Shown: piece after piece, positions 17,940-32,700 of the stretch
How the letters are laid out: every line of letters starts with the position of its first letter
How positions within the stretch are numbered: position 1 is the stretch's first letter
NCBI GenBank assembly: GCA_963971285.1
Contig: OZ020246.1
Coordinates: forward strand, 12,073,217 to 12,137,216
Length of the DNA: 64,000 nucleotides
Direction of reading: 5' to 3'
Source of the DNA: Astropecten irregularis
Lineage: Eukaryota; Echinodermata; Asteroidea; Paxillosida; Astropectinidae
Notes under the pieces: generated by a model
What the model saw: only the letters and a program-made list of their open reading frames with translations
What the model was told of the DNA's origin: nothing
Databases searched by the model: none
Position numbers and translations under genes: made by a program

Positions 17940-20690
17940 TTGAGGCCATTTTGTTCGTGACTGAAACTTGAAAAATTTTATGTGGTCCCCCACATGAGTT
18001 TTTTCGATTTTTGCCCAAAAACTGACTTTTTTCAGAAATGCGCGCTATCTTCCTCATAGGTCACTATGACTACCAGGAGCCATTTTAAACAAAAAAATGC
18101 CAATCAACTTGTCATGGAAGGATTTTTGTGTAATTTGAGGCCATTTTGTTTGTGACTGAAACTTCAAAAATTTTATGTGGTCCCCCACATGAGTTTTTTC
18201 GATTTTTGCCCAAAAACTGACTTTTTTCAGAAATGCGCGCTATCTTCCTCATAGGTCGCTATGACTACCAGGAGCCATTTCGAACAAAAAAATGCCAATC
18301 AACTTTTCATGGAAGGATTTTTGTGTAATTTGAGGCCATTTTGTTTGTGACTGAAACTTCAAAAATTTTATGTGGTCCCCCACATGAGTTTTTTCGATTT
18401 TTGCCCAAAAACTGACTTTTTTCAGAAATGCGCGCTATCTTCCTCATAGGTCGCTATGACTACCAGGAGCCATTTCGAACAAAAAAATGCCAATGAACTT
18501 GTCATGGAAGGATTTTTGTGTAATTTGAGGCCATTTTGTTTGTGACTGAAACTTCAAAAATTTTATGTGGTCCCCCACATGAGTTTTTTCGATTTTTGCC
18601 CCAAAACTGACTTTTTTCAGAAATGCGTGCTATCTTCCTCATAGGTCGCTATGACTACCAGGAGCCATTTCGAACAAAAAAATGCCAATGAACTTGTCAT
18701 GGAAGGATTTTTGTGTAATTTGAGGCCATTTTGTTTGTGACTGAAACTTCAAAAATTTTATGTGGTCCCCCACATGAGTTTTTTCGATTTTTGCCCCAAA
18801 ACTGACTTTTTTCAGAAATGCACGCTATCTTCCTCATAGGTCGCAATGACTACCAGGAGCCATTTCGAACAAAAAAATGCCAATCAACTTGTCATGGAAG
18901 GATTTTTGTGTAATTTGAGGCCATTTTGTTTGTGACTGAAACTTCAAAAATTTTATGTGGTCCCCCCACATGAGTTTTTTCGATTTTTGCCCAAAAACTG
19001 ACTTTTTTCAGAAATGCGCGCTATCTTCCTCATAGGTCGCTATGACTACCAGCAACCATTTCGAACAAAAAAATGCCAATCAACTTGTCATGGAAGGATT
19101 TTTGTGTAATTTGAGGCCATTTTGTTTGTGACTGAAACTTCAAAAATTTTATGTGGTCCCCTACATGAGTTTTTTCGATTTTTGCCCAAAAACTGACTTT
19201 TTTCAGAAATGCGTGCTATCTTCCTCATAGGTCGCTATGACTACCAGGGGCCATTTCGAACAAAAAAATGCCAATCAACTTGTCATGGAAGGATTTTTGT
19301 GTAATTTGAGGCCATTTTGTTCGTGACTGAAACTTGAAAAATTTTATGTGGTCCCCCACATGAGTTTTTTCGATTTTTGCCCAAAAACTGACTTTTTTCA
19401 GAAATGCGCGCTATCTTCCTCATAGGTCACTATGACTACCAGGAGCCATTTTAAACAAAAAAATGCCAATCAACTTGTCATGGAAGGATTTTTGTGTAAT
19501 TTGAGGCCATTTTGTTTGTGACTGAAACTTCAAAAATTTTATGTGGTCCCCCACATGAGTTTTTTCGATTTTTGCCCAAAAACTGACTTTTTTCAGAAAT
19601 GCGCGCTATCTTCCTCATAGGTCGCTATGACTACCAGGAGCCATTTCGAACAAAAAAATGCCAATCAACTTTTCATGGAAGGATTTTTGTGTAATTTGAG
19701 GCCATTTTGTTTGTGACTGAAACTTCAAAAATTTTATGTGGTCCCCCACATGAGTTTTTTCGATTTTTGCCCAAAAACTGACTTTTTTCAGAAATGCGCG
19801 CTATCTTCCTCATAGGTCGCTATGACTACCAGGAGCCATTTCGAACAAAAAAATGCCAATGAACTTGTCATGGAAGGATTTTTGTGTAATTTGAGGCCAT
19901 TTTGTTTGTGACTGAAACTTCAAAAATTTTATGTGGTCCCCCACATGAGTTTTTTCGATTTTTGCCCCAAAACTGACTTTTTTCAGAAATGCGTGCTATC
20001 TTCCTCATAGGTCGCTATGACTACCAGGAGCCATTTCGAACAAAAAAATGCCAATGAACTTGTCATGGAAGGATTTTTGTGTAATTTGAGGCCATTTTGT
20101 TTGTGACTGAAACTTCAAAAATTTTATGTGGTCCCCCACATGAGTTTTTTCGATTTTTGCCCCAAAACTGACTTTTTTCAGAAATGCACGCTATCTTCCT
20201 CATAGGTCGCAATGACTACCAGGAGCCATTTCGAACAAAAAAATGCCAATCAACTTGTCATGGAAGGATTTTTGTGTAATTTGAGGCCATTTTGTTTGTG
20301 ACTGAAACTTCAAAAATTTTATGTGGTCCCCCCACATGAGTTTTTTCGATTTTTGCCCAAAAACTGACTTTTTTCAGAAATGCGCGCTATCTTCCTCATA
20401 GGTCGCTATGACTACCAGCAACCATTTCGAACAAAAAAATGCCAATCAACTTGTCATGGAAGGATTTTTGTGTAATTTGAGGCCATTTTGTTTGTGACTG
20501 AAACTTCAAAAATTTTATGTGGTCCCCTACATGAGTTTTTTCGATTTTTGCCCAAAAACTGACTTTTTTCAGAAATGCGTGCTATCTTCCTCATAGGTCG
20601 CTATGACTACCAGGGGCCATTTCGAACAAAAAAATGCCAATCAACTTGTCATGGAAGGATTTTTGTGTAATTTGAGGCCATTTTGTTTGT
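17940..20690 (+). repeat. Higher-order repeat: 7-monomer block, two tandem copies
   Basis: Diagnostic variants recur 1,366 bases apart: CTGAAACTTGAAAAATTTTA at about 17965 and 19331, a sixth C in GGTCCCCCCACATG at about 18961 and 20330, and CAGCAACCATTT likewise. Seven 195-bp monomers make the unit. Confidence 0.8.
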
Positions 20691-23600
20691 GACTGAAACT
20701 TCAAAAATTTTATGTGGTCCCCCACATGAGTTTTTTCGATTTTTGCCCAAAAACTGACTTTTTTCAGAAATGCGCGCTATCTTCCTCATAGGTCACTATG
20801 ACTACCAGGAGCCATTTTGAACAAAAAAATGCCAATCAACTTGTCATGGAATGATTTTTGTGTAATTTGAGGCCATTTTGTTTGTGACTGAAACTTCAAA
20901 AATTTTATGTGGTCCCCCACATGAGTTTTTTCGATTTTTGCCCAAAAACTGACTTTTTTCAGAAATGCGCGCTATCTTCCTCATAGGTCGCTATGACTAC
21001 CAGGAGCCATTTCGAACAAAAAAATGCCAATCAACTTGTCATGCAAGGATTTTTGTGTAATTTGAGGCCATTTTGTTCCTGACTGAAACTTCAAAAATTT
21101 TATGTGGTCCCCCACATGAGCTTTTTCGATTTTTGCCCAAAAACGGACTTTTTTCAGAAATGCGCGCTATCTTCCTCATAGGTCGCTATGACTACCAGGA
21201 ACCATTTTGAACAAAAAAATGCCAATCAACTTGTCATGCAAGGATTTTTGTGTAATTTTAGGCCATTTTGTTCGTGACTGAAACTTCAAAAATTTTATGT
21301 GGTCCCCCACATGAGTTTTTTCGATTTTTGCCCCAAAACTGACTTTTTTCAGAAATGCGCGCTATCTTCCTCAAAGTTAGCTATGACTACCAGGAACCAT
21401 TTCGAACAAAAAAATGCCAATCAACTTGTCATGCAAGGATGTTTGTGTAATTTGAGGCCATTTTGTTCGTGACTGAAACTTCAAAAATTTTATGTGGTCC
21501 CCCACATGAGTTTTTTCGATTTTTGCCCAAAAACTGACTTTTTTCAGAAATGCGCGTTATCTTCCTCATAGGTCGCTATGACTACCAGGAGCCATTTCGA
21601 ACAAAAAAATGCCAATGAACTTGTCATGGAAGGATTTTTGTGTAATTTGAGGCCATTTTGTTTGTGACTGAAACTTCAAAAATTGTATGTGGTCCCCCAC
21701 ATGAGTTTTTTCGATTTTTGCCCAAAAACTGACTTTTTTCAGAAATGCGCGCTATCTTCCTCATAGGTCGCTATGACTACCAGGAGCCATTTCGAACAAA
21801 AAAATGCCAATGAACTTGTCATGGAAGGATTTTTGTGTAATTTGAGGCCATTTTGTTTGTGACTGAAACTTCAAAAATTTTATGTGGTCCCCCACATGAG
21901 TTTTTTCGATTTTTGCCCCAAAACTGACTTTTTTCAGAAATGCACGCTATCTTCCTCATAGGTCGCAATGACTACCAGGAGCCATTTCGAACAAAAAAAT
22001 GCCAATCAACTTGTCATGGAAGGATTTTTGTGTAATTTGAGGCCATTTTGTTTGTGACTGAAACTTCAAAAATTTTATGTGGTCCCCCCACATGAGTTTT
22101 TTCGATTTTTGCCCAAAAACTGACTTTTTTCAGAAATGCGCGCTATCTTCCTCATAGGTCGCTATGACTACCAGCAACCATTTCGAACAAAAAAATGCCA
22201 ATCAACTTGTCATGCAAGGATTTTTGTGTAATTTGAGGCCATTTTGTTTGTGACTGAAACTTCAAAAATTGTATGTGGTCCCCCACATGAGTTTTTTCGA
22301 TTTTTGCCCCAAAACTAACTTTTTTCAGAAATGCGCGCTATCTTCCTAATAGGTCGCTTTGACTTCCAGGAACCATTTCGAACAAGAAAAATGCCAATCA
22401 ACTTGTCCTGCAAGGATTTTTGTGTAATTTGAGGCCATTTTGTTCGTGAATGAAACTTCAAAAACCGATGTGGTCCCCCACAGCAGTTTTTTTCAATTTT
22501 GGCCCCAAAACTGACTTTTTTCAGAAATGCGCTCTATCTTCCTCATAGGTCGCTTTGACTACCAGGAACCATTTCGAACAAAAAAATGCCAATCAACTTG
22601 TCATGCAAGGATTTTTGTTAATTTGAGGCCACTTTGTTCGTGACTGAAACTTCAAAAATTTTATGTGGTCCCCCACATGAGTTTTTTCGATTTTTGCCCA
22701 AAAACTGACTTTTTTCAGAAATGCGCGCTATCTTCCTCATAGGTCGCTATGACTACCAGGAGCCATTTCGAACAAAAAAATGCTAATCAACTTGTCATGG
22801 AAGGATTTTTGTGTAATTTGAGGCCATTTTGTTCGTGACTGAAACTTGAAAAATTTTATGTGGTCCCCCACATGAGTTTTTTCGATTTTTGCCCAAAAAC
22901 TAACTTTTTTCAGAAATGCGCGCTATCTTCCTCATAGGTCACTATGACTACCAGGAGCCATTTTAAACAAAAAAATGCCAATCAACTTGTCATGGAAGGA
23001 TTTTTGTGTAATTTGAGGCCATTTTGTTTGTGACTGAAACTTCAAAAATTTTATGTGGTCCCCCACATGAGTTTTTTCGATTTTTGCCCAAAAACTGACT
23101 TTTTTCAGAAATGCGCGCTATCTTCCTCATAGGTCGCTATGACTACCAGGAGCCATTTCGAACAAAAAAATGCCAATCAACTTTTCATGGAAGGATTTTT
23201 GTGTAATTTGAGGCCATTTTGTTTGTGACTGAAACTTCAAAAATTTTATGTGGTCCCCCACATGAGTTTTTTCGATTTTTGCCCAAAAACTGACTTTTTT
23301 CAGAAATGCGCGCTATCTTCCTCATAGGTCGCTATGACTACCAGGAGCCATTTCGAACAAAAAAATGCCAATGAACTTGTCATGGAAGGATTTTTGTGTA
23401 ATTTGAGGCCATTTTGTTTGTGACTGAAACTTCAAAAATTTTATGTGGTCCCCCACATGAGTTTTTTCGATTTTTGCCCCAAAACTGACTTTTTTCAGAA
23501 ATGCGTGCTATCTTCCTCATAGGTCGCTATGACTACCAGGAGCCATTTCGAACAAAAAAATGCCAATGAACTTGTCATGGAAGGATTTTTGTGTAATTTG

Positions 23601-26600
23601 AGGCCATTTTGTTTGTGACTGAAACTTCAAAAATTTTATGTGGTCCCCCACATGAGTTTTTTCGATTTTTGCCCCAAAACTGACTTTTTTCAGAAATGCA
23701 CGCTATCTTCCTCATAGGTCGCAATGACTACCAGGAGCCATTTCGAACAAAAAAATGCCAATCAACTTGTCATGGAAGGATTTTTGTGTAATTTGAGGCC
23801 ATTTTGTTTGTGACTGAAACTTCAAAAATTTTATGTGGTCCCCTACATGAGTTTTTTCGATTTTTGCCCAAAAACTGACTTTTTTCAGAAATGCGTGCTA
23901 TCTTCCTCATAGGTCGCTATGACTACCAGGAGCCATTTCGAACAAAAAAATGCCAATCAACTTGTCATGGAAGGATTTTTGTGTAATTTGAGGCCATTTT
24001 GTTTGTGACTGAAACTTCAAAAATTTTATGTGGTCCCCCACATGAGTTTTTTCGATTTTTGCCCAAAAACTGACTTTTTTCAGAAATGCGCGCTATCTTC
24101 CTCATAGGTCACTATGACTACCAGGAGCCATTTTGAACAAAAAAATGCCAATCAACTTGTCATGGAAGGATTTTTGTGTAATTTGAGGCCATTTTGTTTG
24201 TGACTGAAACTTCAAAAATTTTATGTGGTCCCCCACATGAGTTTTTTCGATTTTTGCCCAAAAACTGACTTTTTTCAGAAATGCGCGCTATCTTCCTCAT
24301 AGGTCGCTATGACTACCAGGAGCCATTTCGAACAAAAAAATGCCAATCAACTTGTCATGCAAGGATTTTTGTGTAATTTGAGGCCATTTTGTTCCTGACT
24401 GAAACTTCAAAAATTTTATGTGGTCCCCCACATGAGCTTTTTCGATTTTTGCCCAAAAACGGACTTTTTTCAGAAATGCGCGCTATCTTCCTCATAGGTC
24501 GCTATGACTACCAGGAACCATTTTGAACAAAAAAATGCCAATCAACTTGTCATGCAAGGATTTTTGTGTAATTTTAGGCCAATTTGTTCGTGACTGAAAC
24601 TTCAAAAATTTTATGTGGTCCCCCACATGAGTTTTTTCGATTTTTGCCCCAAAACTGACTTTTTTCAGAAATGCGCGCTATCTTCCTCATAGGTCGCTAT
24701 GACTACCAGGTGCCATTTCGAACAAAAAAATGCCAATGAACTTGTCATGGAAGGATTTTTGTGTAATTTGAGGCCATTTTGTTTGTGACTGAAACTTCAA
24801 AAATTTTATGTGGTCCCCCACATGAGTTTTTTCGATTTTTGCCCAAAAACTGACTTTTTTCAGAAATGCGCGCTATCTTCCTCATAGGTCGCTATGACTA
24901 CCAGGAGCCATTTCGAACAAAAAAATGCCAATGAACTTGTCATGGAAGGATTTTTGTGTAATTTGAGGCCATTTTGTTTGTGACTGAAACTTCAAAAATT
25001 TTATGTGGTCCCCCACATGAGTTTTTTCGATTTTTGCCCCAAAACTGACTTTTTTCAGAAATGCACGCTATCTTCCTCATAGGTCGCAATGACTACCAGG
25101 AGCCATTTCGAACAAAAAAATGCCAATGAACTTGTCATGGAAGGATTTTTGTGTAATTTGAGGCCATTTTGTTTGTGACTGAAACTTCAAAAATTTTATG
25201 TGGTCCCCCACATGAGTTTTTTCGATTTTTGCCCCAAAACTGACTTTTTTCAGAAATGCACGCTATCTTCCTCATAGGTCGCAATGACTACCAGGAGCCA
25301 TTTCGAACAAAAAAATGCCAATCAACTTGTCATGGAAGGATTTTTGTGTAATTTGAGGCCATTTTGTTTGTGACTGAAACTTCAAAAAATTTATGTGGTC
25401 CCCCCACATGAGTTTTATCGATTTTTGCCCAAAAACTGACTTTTTTCAGAAATGCGCGCTATCTTCCTCATAGGTCGCTATGACTACCAGCAACCATTTC
25501 GAACAAAAAAATGCCAATCAACTTGTCATGGAAGGATTTTTGTGTAATTTGAGGCCATTTTGTTTGTGACTGAAACTTCAAAAATTTTATGTGGTCCCCT
25601 ACATGAGTTTTTTCGATTTTTGCCCAAAAACTGACTTTTTTCAGAAATGCGTGCTATCTTCCTCATAGGTCGCTATGACTACCAGGAGCCATTTCGAACA
25701 AAAAAATGCCAATCAACTTGTCATGGAAGGATTTTTGTGTAATTTGAGGCCATTTTGTTCGTGACTGAAACTTCAAAAATTTTATGTGGTCCCCCACATG
25801 AGTTTTTTCAATTTTTGCCCCATAACTGACTTTTTTCAGAAATGCGCGCTATCTTCCTCATAGGTCGCTATGACTACCAGGAACCATTTCGAACAAAAAG
25901 ATGCCAATCATCTTGTTATGGAAGGATTTTTGTGTAATTTGAGGCCATTTTGTTCGTGACTGAAACTTCAAAAATTTTATGTGGTCCCCCACATGAGTTT
26001 TTTCGATTTTTGCCCCAAAACTGACTTTTTTCAGAAATGCGCGCTATCTTCCTCATAGGTCGCTATGACTACCAGGAACCATTTCGAACAAGAAAATGCC
26101 AATCAACTTGTCATGGAAGGATTTTTGTGTAATTTGAGGCCATTTTGTTCGTGACTGAAACTTCAAAAATTTTATGTGGTCCCCCACATGAGTTTTTTCG
26201 ATTTCTGCCCCAAAACTGACTTTTTTCAGAAATGCGCGCTATCTTCCTCATAGGTCGCTATGACTACCAGGAATCATTTAGAACAAAAAAATGCCAATCA
26301 ACTTGTCATGGAAGGATTTTTGTGTAATTTGAGGCCATTTTGTTCGTGACTGAAACTTCAAAAATTTTATGTGGTCCCCCACATGAGTTTTTTCAATTTT
26401 TGCCCCATAACTGACTTTTTTCAGAAATGCGCGCTATCTTCCTCATAGGTCGCTATGACTACCAGGAACCATTTCGAACAAAAAGATGCCAATCATCTTG
26501 TTATGGAAGGATTTTTGTGTAATTTGAGGCCATTTTGTTCGTGACTGAAACTTCAAAAATTTTATGTGGTCCCCCACATGAGTTTTTTCGATTTTTGCCC

Positions 26601-29600
26601 CAAAACTGACTTTTTTCAGAAATGCGCGCTATCTTCCTCATAGGTCGCTATGACTACCAGGAATCATTTCGAACAAAAAAATGCCAATCAACTTGTCATG
26701 GAAGGATTTTTGTGCAATTTGAGGCCATTTTGTTCGTGACTGAAACTTCAAAAATTTTATGTGGTCCCCCACATGAGTTTTTTCAATTTTTGCCCCAAAA
26801 CTGACTTTTTTCAGAAATGCGCGCTATCTTCCTCATAGGTCGCTATGACTACCAGGAACCATTTCGAACAAGAAAATGCCAATCAACTTGTCATGGAAGG
26901 ATTTTTGTGTAATTTGAGGCAATTTTGTTCGTGACTGAAACTTCAAAAATTGTATGTGGTCCCCCACATGAGTTTTTTCGATTTTTGCCCCAAAACTGAC
27001 TTTTTTCAGAAATGCGCGCTATCTTCCTCATAGGTCGCTATGACTACCAGGAATCATTTAGAACAAAAAAATGCCAATCAACTTGTCATTGAAGGATTTT
27101 TGTATAATTTGAGGCCATTTTGTTCGTGACTGAAACTTCAAAAATTTTATGTGGTCCCCCACATGAGTTTTTTCAATTTTTGCCCAAAAACTGACTTTTT
27201 TCAGAAATGCGCGCTATCTTCCTCATAGGTCGCTATGACTACCAGGAGCCATTTCGAACAAAAAAATGCCAATCAACTTGTCATGCAAGGATTTTTGTGT
27301 AATTTGAGGCCATTTTGTTCCTGACTGAAATTTCAAAAATTTTATGTGGTCCCCCACATGAGCTTTTTCGATTTTTGCCCAAAAACGGACTTTTTTCAGA
27401 AATGCGCGCTATCTTCCTCATAGGTCGCTATGACTACCAGGAACCATTTTGAACAAAAAAATGCCAATCAACTTGTCATGCAAGGATTTTTGTGTAATTT
27501 TAGGCCATTTTGTTCGTGACTGAAACTTCAAAAATTTTATGTGGTCCCCCACATGAGTTTTTTCGATTTTTGCCCCAAAACTGACTTTTTTCAGAAATGC
27601 GCGCTATCTTCCTCAAAGTTAGCTATGACTACCAGGAACCATTTCGAACAAAAAAATGCCAATCAACTTGTCATGCAAGGATGTTTGTGTAATTTGAGGC
27701 CATTTTGTTCGTGACTGAAACTTCAAAAATTTTATGTGGTCCCCCACATGAGTTTTTTCGATTTTTGCCCAAAAACTGACTTTTTTCAGAAATGCGCGTT
27801 ATCTTCCTCATAGGTCGCTATGACTACCAGGAGCCATTTCGAACAAAAAAATGCCAATGAACTTGTCATGGAAGGATTTTTGTGTAATTTGAGGCCATTT
27901 TGTTTGTGACTGAAACTTCAAAAATTGTATGTGGTCCCCCACATGAGTTTTTTCGATTTTTGCCCAAAAACTGACTTTTTTCAGAAATGCGCGCTATCTT
28001 CCTCATAGGTCGCTATGACTACCAGGAGCCATTTCGAACAAAAAAATGCCAATGAACTTGTCATGGAAGGATTTTTGTGTAATTTGAGGCCATTTTGTTT
28101 GTGACTGAAACTTCAAAAATTTTATGTGGTCCCCCACATGAGTTTTTTCGATTTTTGCCCCAAAACTGACTTTTTTCAGAAATGCACGCTATCTTCCTCA
28201 TAGGTCGCAATGACTACCAGGAGCCATTTCGAACAAAAAAATGCCAATCAACTTGTCATGGAAGGATTTTTGTGTAATTTGAGGCCATTTTGTTTGTGAC
28301 TGAAACTTCAAAAATTTTATGTGGTCCCCCCACATGAGTTTTTTCGATTTTTGCCCAAAAACTGACTTTTTTCAGAAATGCGCACTATCTTCCTCATAGG
28401 TCGCTATGACTACCAGCAACCATTTCGAACAAAAAAATGCCAATCAACTTGTCATGCAAGGATTTTTGTGTAATTTGAGGCCATTTTGTTTGTGACTGAA
28501 ACTTCAAAAATTGTATGTGGTCCCCCACATGAGTTTTTTCGATTTTTGCCCCAAAACTAACTTTTTTCAGAAATGCGCGCTATCTTCCTAATAGGTCGCT
28601 TTGACTTCCAGGAACCATTTCGAACAAGAAAAATGCCAATCAACTTGTCCTGCAAGGATTTTTGTGTAATTTGAGGCCATTTTGTTCGTGAATGAAACTT
28701 CAAAAACCGATGTGGTCCCCCACAGCAGTTTTTTTCAATTTTGGCCCCAAAACTGACTTTTTTCAGAAATGCGCTCTATCTTCCTCATAGGTCGCTTTGA
28801 CTACCAGGAGCCATTTCGAACAAAAAAATGCCAATCAACTTGTCATGCAAGGATTTTTGTTAATTTGAGGCCACTTTGTTCGTGACTGAAACTTCAAAAA
28901 TTTTATGTGGTCCCCCACATGAGTTTTTTCGATTTTTGCCCAAAAACTGACTTTTTTCAGAAATGCGCGCTATCTTCCTCATAGGTCGCTATGACTACCA
29001 GGAGCCATTTCGAACAAAAAAATGCTAATCAACTTGTCATGGAAGGATTTTTGTGTAATTTGAGGCCATTTTGTTCGTGACTGAAACTTGAAAAATTTTA
29101 TGTGGTCCCCCACATGAGTTTTTTCGATTTTTGCCCAAAAACTAACTTTTTTCAGAAATGCGCGCTATCTTCCTCATAGGTCACTATGACTACCAGGAGC
29201 CATTTTAAACAAAAAAATGCCAATCAACTTGTCATGGAAGGATTTTTGTGTAATTTGAGGCCATTTTGTTTGTGACTGAAACTTCAAAAATTTTATGTGG
29301 TCCCCCACATGAGTTTTTTCGATTTTTGCCCAAAAACTGACTTTTTTCAGAAATGCGCGCTATCTTCCTCATAGGTCGCTATGACTACCAGGAGCCATTT
29401 CGAACAAAAAAATGCCAATCAACTTTTCATGGAAGGATTTTTGTGTAATTTGAGGCCATTTTGTTTGTGACTGAAACTTCAAAAATTTTATGTGGTCCCC
29501 CACATGAGTTTTTTCGATTTTTGCCCAAAAACTGACTTTTTTCAGAAATGCGCGCTATCTTCCTCATAGGTCGCTATGACTACCAGGAGCCATTTCGAAC

Positions 29601-29799
29601 AAAAAAATGCCAATGAACTTGTCATGGAAGGATTTTTGTGTAATTTGAGGCCATTTTGTTTGTGACTGAAACTTCAAAAATTTTATGTGGTCCCCCACAT
29701 GAGTTTTTTCGATTTTTGCCCCAAAACTGACTTTTTTCAGAAATGCGTGCTATCTTCCTCATAGGTCGCTATGACTACCAGGAGCCATTTCGAACAAAA

Positions 29800-32700
29800 A
29801 AATGCCAATGAACTTGTCATGAAAGGATTTTTGTGTAATTTGAGGCCATTTTGTTTGTGACTGAAACTTCAAAAATTTTATGTGGTCCCCCACATGAGTT
29901 TTTTCGATTTTTGCCCCAAAACTGACTTTTTTCAGAAATGCACGCTATCTTCCTCATAGGTCGCAATGACTACCAGGAGCCATTTCGAACAAAAAAATGC
30001 CAATCAACTTGTCATGGAAGGATTTTTGTGTAATTTGAGGCCATTTTGTTTGTGACTGAAACTTCAAAAATTTTATGTGGTCCCCCCACATGAGTTTTTT
30101 CGATTTTTGCCCAAAAACTGACTTTTTTCAGAAATGCGCGCTATCTTCCTCATAGGTCGCTATGACTACCAGCAACCATTTCGAACAAAAAAATGCCAAT
30201 CAACTTGTCATGGAAGGATTTTTGTGTAATTTGAGGCCATTTTGTTTGTGACTGAAACTTCAAAAATTTTATGTGGTCCCCTACATGAGTTTTTTCGATT
30301 TTTGCCCAAAAACTGACTTTTTTCAGAAATGCGTGCTATCTTCCTCATAGGTCGCTATGACTACCAGGAGCCATTTCGAACAAAAAAATGCCAATCAACT
30401 TGTCATGGAAGGATTTTTGTGTAATTTGAGGCCATTTTGTTTGTGACTGAAACTTCAAAAATTTTATGTGGTCCCCCACATGAGTTTTTTCGATTTTTGC
30501 CCAAAAACTGACTTTTTTCAGAAATGCGCGCTATCTTCCTCATAGGTCACTATGACTACCAGGAGCCATTTTGAACAAAAAAATGCCAATCAACTTGTCA
30601 TGGAAGGATTTTTGTGTAATTTGAGGCCATTTTGTTTGTGACTGAAACTTCAAAAATTTTATGTGGTCCCCCACATGAGTTTTTTCGATTTTTGCCCAAA
30701 AACTGACTTTTTTCAGAAATGCGCGCTATCTTCCTCATAGGTCGCTATGACTACCAGGAGCCATTTTGAACAAAAAAATGCCAATCAACTTGTCATGCAA
30801 CGATTTTTGTGTAATTTGAGGCCATTTTGTTCCTGACTGAAACTTCAAAAATTTTATGTGGTCCCCCACATGAGCTTTTTCGATTTTTGCCCAAAAACGG
30901 ACTTTTTTCAGAAATGCGCGCTATCTTCCTCATAGGTCGCTATGACTACCAGGAACCATTTTGAACAAAAAAATGCCAATCAACTTGTCATGCAAGGATT
31001 TTTGTGTAATTTTAGGCCATTTTGTTCGTGACTGAAACTTCAAAAATTTTATGTGGTCCCCCACATGAGTTTTTTCGATTTTTGCCCCAAAACTGACTTT
31101 TTTCAGAAATGCGCGCTATCTTCCTCAAAGTTAGCTATGACTACCAGGAACCATTTCGAACAAAAAAATGCCAATCAACTTGTCATGCAAGGATGTTTGT
31201 GTAATTTGAGGCCATTTTGTTCGTGACTGAAACTTCAAAAATTTTATGTGGTCCCCCACATGAGTTTTTTCGATTTTTGCCCAAAAACTGACTTTTTTCA
31301 GAAATGCGCGCTATCTTCCTCATAGGTCGCTATGACTACCAGGTGCCATTTCGAACAAAAAAATGCCAATGAACTTGTCATGGAAGGATTTTTGTGTAAT
31401 TTGAGGCCATTTTGTTTGTGACTGAAACTTCAAAAATTTTATGTGGTCCCCCACATGAGTTTTTTCGATTTTTGCCCAAAAACTGACTTTTTTCAGAAAT
31501 GCGCGCTATCTTCCTCATAGGTCGCTATGACTACCAGGAGCCATTTCGAACAAAAAAATGCCAATGAACTTGTCATGGAAGGATTTTTGTGTAATTTGAG
31601 GCCATTTTGTTTGTGACTGAAACTTCAAAAATTTTATGTGGTCCCCCACATGAGTTTTTTCGATTTTTGCCCCAAAACTGACTTTTTTCAGAAATGCACG
31701 CTATCTTCCTCATAGGTCGCAATGACTACCAGGAGCCATTTCGAACAAAAAAATGCCAATGAACTTGTCATGGAAGGATTTTTGTGTAATTTGAGGCCAT
31801 TTTGTTTGTGACTGAAACTTCAAAAATTTTATGTGGTCCCCCACATGAGTTTTTTCGATTTTTGCCCCAAAACTGACTTTTTTCAGAAATGCACGCTATC
31901 TTCCTCATAGGTCGCAATGACTACCAGGAGCCATTTCGAACAAAAAAATGCCAATCAACTTGTCATGGAAGGATTTTTGTGTAATTTGAGGCCATTTTGT
32001 TTGTGACTGAAACTTCAAAAAATTTATGTGGTCCCCCCACATGAGTTTTATCGATTTTTGCCCAAAAACTGACTTTTTTCAGAAATGCGCGCTATCTTCC
32101 TCATAGGTCGCTATGACTACCAGCAACCATTTCGAACAAAAAAATGCCAATCAACTTGTCATGGAAGGATTTTTGTGTAATTTGAGGCCATTTTGTTTGT
32201 GACTGAAACTTCAAAAATTTTATGTGGTCCCCTACATGAGTTTTTTTCGATTTTTGCCCAAAAACTGACTTTTTTCAGAAATGCGTGCTATCTTCCTCAT
32301 AGGTCGCTATGACTACCAGGAGCCATTTCGAACAAAAAAATGCCAATCAACTTGTCATGGAAGGATTTTTGTGTAATTTGAGGCCATTTTGTTCGTGACT
32401 GAAACTTCAAAAATTTTATGTGGTCCCCCACATGAGTTTTTTCAATTTTTGCCCCATAACTGACTTTTTTCAGAAATGCGCGCTATCTTCCTCATAGGTC
32501 GCTATGACTACCAGGAACCATTTCGAACAAAAAGATGCCAATCATCTTGTTATGGAAGGATTTTTGTGTAATTTGAGGCCATTTTGTTCGTGACTGAAAC
32601 TTCAAAAATTTTATGTGGTCCCCCACATGAGTTTTTTCGATTTTTGCCCCAAAACTGACTTTTTTCAGAAATGCGCGCTATCTTCCTCATAGGTCGCTAT